Assembly: GCA_032988165.1 (NCBI GenBank)
Contig: JANTQF010000109.1
Coordinates: 1-64,000, forward strand
Origin: Emmonsiellopsis sp. PD_33
Taxonomy: Eukaryota > Ascomycota > Eurotiomycetes > Onygenales > Ajellomycetaceae
Length of the DNA: 64,000 bases
Reading direction: 5' to 3'
Numbering within the stretch: the first letter of the stretch is position 1; every line of letters starts with the position of its first letter. Both the position numbers and the translations under genes were made by a program. Below, piece by piece: positions 33,013 through 43,570 of the stretch. The notes under the pieces were generated by a model that saw nothing but the letters and a program-made list of their open reading frames with translations, was not told the DNA's origin and did no database searches.

Positions 33013-35305
33013 ATGGCTGACCAGCACGAAACAGGCGGAATGGTAGATATCCTACCAGGCCGTCTCCCGATCTCTACTGTCCCAAAAGATATAGATTCTG
33101 AAGGGGTCATTGCACCTTTTATCGAAGCCCTGGGATCACTTAAAATTTCTCACTTCACCGAGGGTGCACTGTGGCGGGACCTTTTTGCGCTTACTGGTCT
33201 TCCCAGGACGTTCTACTCCGCGAAATCAATCATCACCGCTTGGAATGAGGTTTCCGCTATACATAAGCCTTTTCGTTTTGAGATTATTCCTGGAACGGCT
33301 ACTGTTGCGCAGATAAGCCACGACTCATCCTGGGTGGAAGCAAGGTTTACGTTCAGAACCAATGGCGTCCCTACTGCTCGTTGTTTTGGCATCATATCTC
33401 TTGTTCCGGATGGGTTAGGAGGATGGAAGATATGGCTTTTGAGGACACTGCTAGAGCAAATTGAACGACAGCCAAACGTTGACGCCCCGAAACCAAGATC
33501 CCCATTCTCCAATTTCGAACCTGATCAAGGGAATAAAATCCCCTCGTTACCGCATTTTGACTGTGTGGTTGTCGGTGCCGGCCACGCTGGGCTGTCTACA
33601 GCGGGGCGCTTGCAGTCTCTCGACGTTTCGTATCTTCTGATTGACAAGAACACTGGCATTGGGGATAATTGGATGTTGAGATATGACAGTATAAAATGTT
33701 TGTGCAGTCTATAACCTGTCGGAAAACATCGTTTAGAAGCTAATTCCACATCATTGTGAGCTATAGTGCATACCCTTCGAGCATCCTGTAAGTCAGATCG
33801 GTCTTACTGGCCTAAAGTCAACCTCCCATTAATCCACATACACAGCACACCTCCCCTTCGAACGGACATTCCCGGCCGAATCCTATTCCGAATTTTTGTC
33901 CAAGTACGACCTTGCCAAAGCTTACAAAGCATGGGCAAAAAAGCTTGGAATAAACGTTTGGCTCTCAACGAGTTTATCAGCTGGATCATGGGATGAAAAT
34001 TCAAATACATGGACGTTGACGGTTCAGCGCAAAAATGAAGTGCAACTCTTGACGGCACGCCATCTTGTTCTTGCAACGGGGCCTATGGGGCAGGTTCCTA
34101 TCAGCCCGAGTTTTCCTGGAAGAGTATGGATTTATTAACTCTTTCCTTGGCTTTTTATTTTCGGTCTGCCATTAAAGACTTAAGTGACTGATATTGAATT
34201 AGGAGAGATTTCGAGGTTCGGTCCTCCATTCCGTCGATTATAAATCTGCGACCCAATGGAAAGGAAAATCGGCCGCTATTATTGGATCCGCTAATACAGG
34301 TTGTTTTATATCTCCCTACCTAAAGGAACGCTATCTAACGCTCAATGTAACTAGCTCACGATATTGCCGAAGACATGATTGATGCTGGCATGTCTGTTAC
34401 CATAGTGCAGCGAGGACGGACGTGTGAGTAAACTTTCTCGTGAGGAGGGATCCTGCCAAAATACCGCTAACAAGTACGTGGCCGGCGTAGACGTGCTACC
34501 CTTTGAGTGGTACCAAGCCGGTGTCAGTCGTGAGTAGTTATCCAGGAGGACATTGTGCAAATGCTAAAATATGCTAATATACAATTAAGGCCGGTATAAT
34601 GACGACATCCCTACGGATCTGTCTGATCGTTTGGATTATATAACTCCGTTTTCAATTTCAAGCAAGGCGGCTGCGATGAATTTACATGCAATGGCACGTG
34701 CAAATCCCGAAAGATTTGAGGCTCTTGAAAGGGTTGGGTTTAAGGTGAACGCCTTTGGCAATCCGATCTATACCATATACGAAAGAGGGGGGAGGCATTA
34801 CGTCGACGTTGGCGCATCTGCAAAGATTGCTCAGGGTTTGGTATGTCCTATTTCTATAGTCAATTGTAAATGTTTTTTGAGAGCTAATCGATGCAACTTG
34901 CCATAGATTAAGGTAAAATCAGATGCCCTGATTGCAGGCTACACTGAGGACGGTCTCATATTCGATGACGGATCCGAACTCAAAACGGACATTATCCTCC
35001 ATGCAACTGGATTTGAAACCTCATATCGTCCCACCATTGCCAGAATATTAGGGCCAGAAATTGCAGCCCGAGTGAATGATTTCTGGGGATTGGATCAGGA
35101 AGGAGAGATTAAGGGGGCCTACAAACCGAGTGGACATCCTGGGTTATGGCTCATGGGAGGTGCAATAGGGCCTGCGCGGTTCTTTTCCCGTTTTGTTGCG
35201 ATGCAGGTTAAAGCAGCTCTCTCTGGAACTCCATTGATAGTTTATAGCCGAACACCCGCCCAGGGGGGATATGTCACTGAACCCGCAATCCCAAAGAGAA
35301 GTTAA
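33013..35305 (+). CDS. Flavin-containing monooxygenase with N-terminal NTF2-like region
   Basis: FAD- and NADPH-dependent monooxygenase of the fungal FMO/YUCCA-like group; substrate unknown. Eight exons: 33013-33697, 33767-33787, 33846-34123, 34203-34299, 34355-34423, 34491-34529, 34590-34840 and 34907-35305, all GT-AG and in frame, 612 residues. Residues about 40-160 resemble an NTF2-like fold (HFTEGALWRDLFALTG; VARFTFRTN-like strands). The FAD Rossmann motif is VVGAGHAGLSTAG. After it come TGIGDNW and RYDSIKLHT (the latter across the first intron), and LATGPMGQVP. The NADPH motif IIGSANTGAHDIAEDM is completed across intron 4, and HATGFETSYRPT is the FATGY-like motif. The second exon is only 21 nt. 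At intron 5 the nearer AG breaks the frame; the AG at 34490 restores RTYVLPFEWY. The gene looks intact, in an accessory, repeat-bearing area, so a secondary or detoxifying role is plausible but not shown. Confidence 0.87.
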
Positions 35306-37014
35306 GACCCCGTTCTGCTGGACCAGGTAGCGGATCGTTTCCTAAAGAGTATTTTTACAAACTATTCCGACGAGTTAATATCGTAGTAATATCATATCAT
35401 ACAACCCCCCCCGGATAGCCGGTTGTCAAGTGCACAATAGTTTGAGCAACCCCATAACATGCGTCAAGCCGTCCTAGAGAAACCAAAAAGTTTTGGTCGG
35501 GGGATTTTTGTATGACAGTCATTGCGGCTAGCGCTTGAGTAACAAGAGAGCAGGTCCGAGAGCCCTTGAGTTTCACGCCCAGAAGTCGAAGTAACGCAGA
35601 AAGGGCCATCACAATTCATTCACATGTGATTGAGATATATGTATACAGTCAATGGATTTTTAAAGAATTGATACTCATAATAACAATATTAAAATATAGT
35701 CGGTTATATAAACTCACTCTACGGAGTATCTTCTGTTGAATCAGCACGTACCGAAGTTTCATATGCTGTGTGGGGGGTGTGGGGCGACTTTAACAGGTGG
35801 GTCTGATTAAGCTTAACTATCGGGCTCCACTGTTTCTTTGGGCCTTGGCGGTTGTGATTGCCGCTAGCTCCCGCCGCTATGCCCAGCGAAGTAGCCAGAA
35901 CCTCAGGCAAAATCAAGAAGATATTTTATTTTATTTATTCATTTATTTTTAAAACAAAAAAGACTCCAAATTTTGACGCCTACATGGGTACAATGATGAA
36001 TACTAATATATGTTTGTTTCTTGCTTCATGTCACGCCATGTGTATACAGTACATACGTACCGCACTGTATGATGTATGGCAACCACCCATATCAAGCCAG
36101 GCTTTTCTGCAAGCACACCTCACTTTGAGTTTGATCCAAGTCCAATTCATGGTCTATATTCTAATAAATTTTGAGATTTGAGCAGATAAAGTTTATAAGC
36201 ATGCTGTGTAAGATGAATTGTTGCTCTTGCTCTATATCATTGGAGAAAATTGCTGAAGGGTTCAAACCTAGGGCATCCAACAAAGCAAAAGCAGCGCAAA
36301 ATATAAGGAGGTGAGCAAACACAACAAAAACCAATCATCTTGGAAAAGGAAATATGGATCTGGCGTTCGGCAAGGCATTTGCGCAGTACGTACATGTACA
36401 TGATGCATTCTTCGAATAACTTTCTGGCAACTTTATTGGTCTAATTTCTTGAAAAGCGCCTGCTGTTGAGCCTTGTATTTGGCACGAACCATGGCCGTGC
36501 ACACTAGGCTTGATTCATGCCCCCCTTCAGCGGCAGTGGGGCTCGATGTGGCCGAGAATATGTGGATGCGTTAATGGAGTGGATATCTGATAGGCTGGCG
36601 TTTGCTACGACCAGCGTTTCCCTTTAACTATTTCTCCGTGGGTTTTCTGTGATATGGTAACTAACATCCTTGTCCAGCTGAACGGTACAGCACAGTAAAA
36701 GTGTAATAATTTCTTTTTGTGGAAGTTATTAGAATCCTGTCTACTCCGTACTCACCACAAACATATCGTCCGTAATAGCCAACCAAGCCACTCCAGGTGA
36801 GTCGGGATTGGGTACCAGATGAGTCCCTATTCACCGCCGGAGACTGCCGCTTGGAATATGTTATTTTGGATGCTATCGGGGTGGAGTGCCGAAGTTTCGG
36901 GCAACCGTTTAACTGGTTTCCAGGTAAACTTTATCTACCGGCATGTGATCCCGTGTAGGGGATCTAAAAAAAAAAAAAATAGACCTGTTTAATATCAGTA
37001 ATTGAATTTCAATA
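35306..37014. other. AT-rich intergenic, left flank of transposon
   Basis: About 1.7 kb between the monooxygenase and the transposon. Holds TACGGAGTA at 35720-35728 and its reverse complement TACTCCGTA at 36742-36750, an A-run at 36966-36979, and no gene. Confidence 0.4.
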
Positions 37015-37120
37015 CATTAACCAGGCCCTTAAGCTTATGTCAGCTACACTTTTCCTCCATCTTTGGACAGACCCTTGCATATGAGGGTCTGCCACCTCAA
37101 CAAAAACCACCATCTCAATG
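37015..37120 (+). repeat. Left terminal inverted repeat
   Basis: 106 bp, matching the reverse complement of 38904-39009 at 95 positions. The 11 differences are all transitions; ten of them form five adjacent TG/CA pairs, and the last is the A of CA opposite a surviving CG. Confidence 0.92.
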
Positions 37121-37834
37121 TAAAAATCTTCAATGGGTGCAACATTTAATTAATTTATCAACCAATGAAGTTAGATTTGAGAAATACAAGTTGATAATGG
37201 CCTAGGTAATTGGATTCTGTAATCTCCTAGTAAATTTGGTAGCTTTAACATTAATTCCATGGTCCCTGGCATATCTCTTAAGTTCCTTCATCACCTTATT
37301 CCATTTTGGTTGCATTTTTTCTAAAGCCTCCTCATCATTCAGTTTTTGGGTAATTATCATCATATGGCATACATTAGATGCAGAAATGACACCTCCATGG
37401 TAGACTACCTTTCATGAAGCTCTCTTACAGCATTCATGAGCAGCTGTAGTAGTAGAGGTTTGAGATAATTCATACTGCAGAAGGGTAGCTGTATTTGTCA
37501 TCACAATATTACTCTTCATAAGCTTCTAGGTGAGTAACATGTAGTACATTAATTCCTCACCATCAGCCTCAAGGTCTGCAAGCTTCTATTTATAGTGGTC
37601 AAACTGCTGTACAGTTCTTGGTGTTTTCCCTATAATGGAGTCAGAAATCAATGTCAGGGGGCTCACAGGGATTATCTCATATTCATGTAATTTATTAAGG
37701 ATAATGGACAGATTGAATGGAATGAGGCCAGTTAACTCTCAACCTCATTTAATTGTTCCTATCTTGAATGTTGCCTTCCATATAGAGGTGATTGCATTGA
37801 GGAATTCAACCTTTATAAATTTCTTACAGCTGCA

Positions 37835-38590
37835 TTAAGTAGCTTCCTCTACAGCCTGCAAATGATGATGCTTGTAGGCCTGAAAAACACTGACATCTAA
37901 TAGTTGCAGCAAATGACTCATATGAGGGATGAGATAGAAGGAAATAATCTGTTGTTTTTTGTAATATTCCATGAATTCATACATGCAATGGGAGTTAAAT
38001 CCATCCAGTAGTAACAGGCAGTGGGTACCCTTGGTACAGAATTTAGTGTACTTATGGAAGTGTTGAATCCATTGAAAAGTGATTCTATCATTATTATAGC
38101 TAGTATCTGAGGTTGCAACCTTTGTAAATTGCTTAATATCATCAGTGTAGCACTGTTGTACTAGCTTCACAGTGAGAATGTATAAAGGTGGAATGGTGAA
38201 GCCATCTGCAGAGACTACCTCTATGATACTGAGGCTTTCCCTATTATTTAAACTTCCAACATACATAGTCCTTCATATATCTCAGGTGACAATCCATTGA
38301 TCTCACCCTATTCCTATATGGAATCCAGTCTCATTGAAGTTGTAGATATCACACACCTGGATCCCATACTTATCCATAGTTGCCTTGAAGTAATTAAATC
38401 AATCAAGTATAAAAGGTGGCTCATGAGCCTGCTTCCATTGCATGTCTATCATTTTTTGCCTGCATATATTGAATTTGGGGTAGCATTTGATGAATCTTTT
38501 GACCCAGTGCTCCCCAATCTCTGGGGGGGGTTCAGTCAGATCATCATGGCTTTCTATAAGGATAAAATGTGCTGCACCACCAATCATCAA
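37835..38590 (-). pseudogene. Transposase remnant, HTH_Tnp_Tc5 to DDE_1
   Basis: Minus-strand remnants of a pogo/Fot1 transposase in shifting frames. The N-terminal piece contains EHWVKRFIKCYPKF, typical of the CENP-B/Tc5-type DNA-binding region. Next comes YNFNETGFHIGIG, equivalent to the first catalytic block (normally with Asp before ETGF), followed by an in-frame TGA at 38303-38305. The longest open piece, 38266 down to 37835, has ADGFTIPPLYIL, the second catalytic block LLLLDGFNSH and the third HMSHLLQLLDVSVFQAYKH. So Asp two and three are present, while the first reads Asn at 38333-38335. Several stops break the frame and no working protein can be made. Confidence 0.85.
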
Positions 38591-38903
38591 GCAATTGGGA
38601 GGTAAACCTATTTTATCTAGGCCTGTTATATACAGACATAGTGATTCTTCCTGGCCAAAAGATAGTAATTAGTTCACTGGAGGTTGATTCATCTGGGTGG
38701 TGCAACCATGATATCAGTTGTACAGACACAAGTAGGGGACCTTATATTCTGTGGCTAAAGCTCTTATATTTGGTTTTTTCTTGTCAGTAATTGTAGATAG
38801 AGCTTCAGAGATTCAATTCTCTATTAAAATATAGGAGGAAGCCATTGCATTGGGTGGTTATTGAATTTCAAAGGTGGAATAATAAAAATGTAAAAATTTT
38901 TTG

Positions 38904-39009
38904 CATTGAGATGGCAGTTTTTGTTGAGGTGGTGGACCCTCATATGTGAGGGTCCATCCAAAGATGGAGGAAAAGTGTAGCTGATGTAAGCTTAAGGGCC
39001 CGGTTAATG
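38904..39009 (-). repeat. Right terminal inverted repeat
   Basis: Inverted partner of 37015-37120. It carries the only CpG of the whole element (39001-39002), where the left copy reads CA. Confidence 0.92.
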
Positions 39010-42000
39010 GAAAGTCTGTCGCTCGTTCAAGTCTTCTATAATATTTTTAACATCTTTACGCCCTCTGCGCATCTGCACATCCGCTCATCCGATCCGTGCT
39101 CTACCAGGTCCCATTGCGCATTTTTCGAAACTTTTAACAGGTCGTTAATTGCTAATCTACAAAGTTAAGAGAGTAGGCGCTAGAAAATGCACATGCCTTA
39201 GGTGCTTTGTCGAGTAACTCCGGCCTGGTTAAGTGGGAGAATCACTTTCCAAAGTGAGGCAAGACTCTCATTTGGTGAACCAGGCCAACCCCCCCTCCAC
39301 CTCCCCGTCCCCCCAGGTTCTATTTGGAGCTTGAGCTATCCTGGTGTCTAAGTTTGTATGTTATGAAGCACATGTTTAAACGATTTCAGGCTTGAGCTTT
39401 GGTGAATGCAGTACCACCTCTATAATCGGGCGGATTCGGCATTTCGTGTCGCCTATTCAACAACGCACGTGGTTGATTGGATAGTTAATGCCTGCCTATG
39501 GCCGCACGGAGAACTCTACTCCCCTGTCTGTGCGGTTGAAGCGGTGGAAAGGGTAGGGGTCAAATAAGCTGTAATAAGATGACCCTCGAGGGTATACTTT
39601 ATGTCGCTTCCCGTCAGGTAGGATGATGTCGCCCAAGATCCCGCATTGGTATGAACTTGGTCGCGGGGGTAAAAAAATGATGCAATCTTCAGGGCCCAAT
39701 CACTGCAGGTTAAGAAGCAATGTATGTACTCCCCGGATCTCAGGCTGCCCAAGCGTCGGAAGATACTTTCCGGCGGAGGTTAGTGTAGGGGCTTAATAGA
39801 AAGGTCACGTTGGATAGTTGCGGTGTGTTAGGGATAGATGTAACTGGTCTCCCTATATCGATCGGGTGTCAAAAAGAAACGGGGTCGGCGGAATACTTTC
39901 CGCCTAATTGCAGGGCATCCAATTGAATAAATCGGCAACGTCAACTAAAAGCATATGAGAGAGGGCAGAATAACGAATACGGGGTGGGGATAGGCCAATA
40001 TAACTTTCCCTCTGTGCGGAAGTATCTCTTTGTCTGATCCGGGTTATGATCCTTGACTTGATAACTCAACAGCTACGGACTACATCGCATCGAGATTGGC
40101 GCCTTATTCGATATCTTGAAAAATGAGGCGTATCAAGTCGGATGTTATATAGTGATATTAGCAATACAGGACCTAGTCGTTAGATAATTTAGTTGGCAAC
40201 TAAGTCCAAAGCCTTCTGCCCTTGATAGACCCGACCGAATGCTTAGAGCTCAAATGCGGGAACCGGGAGTTAGGGTTCCCTGCCTATGAGCCCCACGGAA
40301 TTATTATTAGCTCTTGAATCAAAGGATTAAGGCATTAAATATAACAGTTATTACTCTGGGGTATTTTATAGCCATGTAGCAACTAAGCGCAGCCAAAATT
40401 GGCCTGTGCGGTGGTTAAGGGGAGAAAGCTTAGGTGCTCCAAAGAGTTAATAAGATGAATAAAAAATTAATTCCCAGGTAGAATCAGAAATGATTCACTA
40501 AGAAGTTAGTAAGAAGTTCGTCATGTCCCACCGATACAAAAAAAATTCCGGGCTGAATATCTATTTTCATACCGCGGATAAGAAAGTGTGACAATTGTCA
40601 TACCACAGGGAGAATGAACAACCAATTCGGAGGAAATTTTAACGAATGAAAATAGAAAAAGAGAAAAAATCCCAAATCCCAAATCCCAGAAGAAAAGTGC
40701 AAAGAAGAATGGGCATGAACGAGAAGCGTAGGACGGTGAATGAGGATGATACTAGTACCAGGTAAATGCCAAAACCAAATAGCACAGTAACTACTAATGA
40801 AGCGTCAAAATAAACAACAAGGAAAGGAGGTCAAAAAATAGCCCTTCCAATAAATTCACCCATCGTTTTCCAACCGTGCCGTACCATGCCGTGTCTACCC
40901 AAACTCCCCCCTTAACCCAAAAGAACCCAAGCCGTAGTGAGCAAAAACGGGGAATGCGGGGGCCCCACCGTTCCCGTCCCGAGGTCCGATCAACGCCTAA
41001 CTTAACTAAGTTAGACCCTAAGACCCGCCGCCTAAAATGGTGACCAGCGGCTATCTTGTCGAGATTAATCGAAGGGGCCAACCAAAACGATGAACTAACG
41101 ACGGGACTCGAGAAAAAAAATCCCGAACCAGTATAACAAACAGACCGAACCGAAACCTCGACAATCCTAGTGGGAGAAAACACGCCCACCATTCATTGCA
41201 AACTGTGGGGTAGTTGATGTGGGGTCGCTACTAATCGATGAACGAGTCCGACTCCTCCAACCCTCGTGTTTTCCCCAGCTTCATGGACTGATAAGTTTAT
41301 AACTTGAAGCTTGGGTTCATTGGCTCTGGATTTTCCGGGAGTCTCCACGCGGACCAGGGTTCGGCTTTTTGATCCTGCATGAGCCACTGGCTGAGCATAT
41401 AGGACTCGGAGTCACTGGAGGGAGGATCGACTGGAACATTCGGTGGTCTAACATTAACAGAATATTAGTGGCGGGTTCTTGACAGATTATATAGTGCTTG
41501 AAGAGTCTGGGTTTGTCTTGATATGTGGGTGGATGTGTGGGCGTGGAGGTTGTGATCTTGCCTTGGATGCGATGAGAAGAGCATGGGGTGGGAGGTATAG
41601 TAGAATATAGCCGACTATGGCTCGACATGAACTCGGAACAACTCACTCTTTAGGTGTCTTGGGCTTTTTTGCTCCTTCTTTCTCCTTCTCTCCTTTGCGT
41701 AAACTTCGGGTTGAGCGTCGATCCATGATGACAAAAGGGGGATCCTAGATCGGATGAGGTCGAGGTGACAAATCGGTTCTTGAAGAAGCCCCGGAGTAGG
41801 CGTCTGATTGGGGATATTGAAAGACTGAGCGGAATAGTTGAACAACAGGTGTTGGTGATCTGTGATGATTCCAAAAACCGCTGGGGGGGACTGCCCAATA
41901 TATAGTACTGCAGGGCGGAGAATAAGCTGGTTCTTCCGTCGTCAAAGCGGTCAGTGAAGTTCAGGCCTGGGAGCCTAAGGTTTACTACGGTGGATATGCA

Positions 42001-43309
42001 TGTTTGGACCGTTCGGGATCTAGGGACTGCCCCAGAATACTACCGAAAATTTGATGCTGTTAAATACACGAGATACAATACAGGAGCCTGACCAGTGACG
42101 GACCCTTTGCCTTTCATAGGGGCGAACCATTTGCAAACACGCATATGGAGCAGAGAGGCATCCCCCATAGGCTATTGGAAAGGCGAACCTTTTTCTTCCA
42201 GCCTCCTCAATGTCGACTCCGCCTTGATGTACAGTACATACCTCAGCAGCTTGCCAAACTACAAGACTAAAAGTCCATCATTGAATACGCACTCCCAGGT
42301 CGGTCTTGTTTCCCGAATATCTCTGCTCATTATTTTTTGCAAATACAAGACTATTTACTGCCGTCTAGTGGTTTATCCCCCTTCTCTCCGCATCACCGTG
42401 GCTAGTATGCGCAATAGAGCAACCCAAGTCCAGCGTGATTTACTGACCAACCGTCCAAACCTAGGGAACGGCATCCAACCACAACTACAGTACATGTCAC
42501 TGTGAATTGTAACTTTTAACTCGTTATTACCGCGCTAGAGATTCCGAAAAGCAAAATTTTGTCCCCCCGCTCTTGCTCAGCGGCAATCTTTTGTTACCAA
42601 ATGCCCACTGCCCAGGACGGGCGGAAATCTTCCCGACTGGTAGCTACTAGCATTGTTTCAATTCACAAACCCGCTACAAAATCAAAGATCATTGTGATGA
42701 TCTAGTCGACTCTCCTCCGAGGCGCTACCTTCGCGGAGTTAGTTACCAAAGCACTAGTAACGAGGACTTAAATTTCATGGCCAAGCCGCCCTGTTATTGG
42801 CATTTGGCTACGACTATCCTGGAAGGGCGATCAATCCCCAGCATGCGGAACGGACGCTGACGAAGCAGTACAAATGGAAAACGGGAGTGTTTCAACCATC
42901 CTTATGCCGAGAAAAAGAAACTTATCCGTCCGGAGGGAAAAAGTCAAAACAAAAAGCCAACTTTGTTAACTAGTAGTATCGGAGGACACCCGGCGCTAGC
43001 TCTCCATCATGGCGCCCGCATGCGGGCATTGCGAGCTGAAATATGGATGCCAAAGGACCCGGACACACAGCGAAAATATTAACTTTGGGAATGTAGTCTT
43101 GACCTAGGAATCCGGCAGAAGTGGGCGATGCGGCTTTACATTCTCAATGTGACAGCCCTGTCACTGTGGTATTTTATAGAAGCAATCGTAAAATAACCTG
43201 GGACTTCATGGCCGCTTGTTCTCCGACTATTCTCGGGATCGCCCTGAAGGGTGTTTAGGCGCGTTTTAGGGATGAATGATTGTCTACTCTTGGCAGCGGC
43301 CAAGCACCC

Positions 43310-43380
43310 ACCTCCGTGCAAAATATCGTTTCACTATGGCGCACCCACCTTCAGGTGCAGCGCAAAAGCTGCACGGAGGT
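43310..43380. repeat. Nested inverted repeats
   Basis: ACCTCCGTGCA (43310-43320) is inverted at 43370-43380 (TGCACGGAGGT), 49 bp apart. Inside the right arm GTGCAGC (43355-43361) pairs with GCTGCAC (43368-43374) in a tight seven-bp hairpin. It could be a MITE remnant or a protein-binding palindrome. Confidence 0.6.
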
Positions 43381-43517
43381 AGGGGTTAGCGGAGGCACAA
43401 TTAGTACACATTCCCAAACAATCCCAGCCCCCCGATCTTGCCAGGAAATTAAACCCTTGTCTGTTCAAGTCGAGATTATGTGCACAGATGACTAGCGAAC
43501 ATACTAGTTAGGGGTTC

Positions 43518-43570
43518 CGCAAGGGCAAGCTATTGCTGATGGGAAGATGTCCGAGATTTGCCCTTGCGGC
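43518..43570. repeat. 12-bp inverted repeat
   Basis: CCGCAAGGGCAA (43518-43529) is perfectly inverted at 43559-43570 with a 29-bp spacer, only 140 bp from the preceding pair of inverted repeats. Confidence 0.6.

Larger units (their letters stand above)
37015..39009 (-). mobile_element. Degenerate Fot1/pogo-type DNA transposon
   Basis: About 2.0-kb element of the Tc1/mariner-pogo (Fot1) group, dead. It is bounded by two 106-bp terminal inverted repeats (37015-37120 and 38904-39009). A TA dinucleotide flanks an ACC(A/G)GGCCC tip on both sides (37018-37019 and 39005-39006), matching the TA target duplication of the group; the repeat symmetry continues a few bases further, perhaps by chance. Transposase fragments lie on the minus strand. 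The element contains a single CpG (39001-39002), while both flanks have normal CpG, so repeat-directed C-to-T mutation at CpG is very likely. Size and domain order fit Fot1-like elements. No autonomous function remains. Confidence 0.88.

Noticed and set aside
36240..36290. TTCAAAC motif resembling a tRNA T arm
   Set aside because: No matching D arm, anticodon arm or acceptor stem can be formed around it.
39222..39286. tRNA-like 65-nt hairpin closed by GGCCTGGTT/AACCAGGCC
   Set aside because: Too short for a tRNA and lacks a TTCRA-type T loop and box A. Kept only as an imperfect hairpin.
40794..41192. 132-codon minus-strand ORF
   Set aside because: Hydrophobic by composition, no family resemblance, no usable splice sites.
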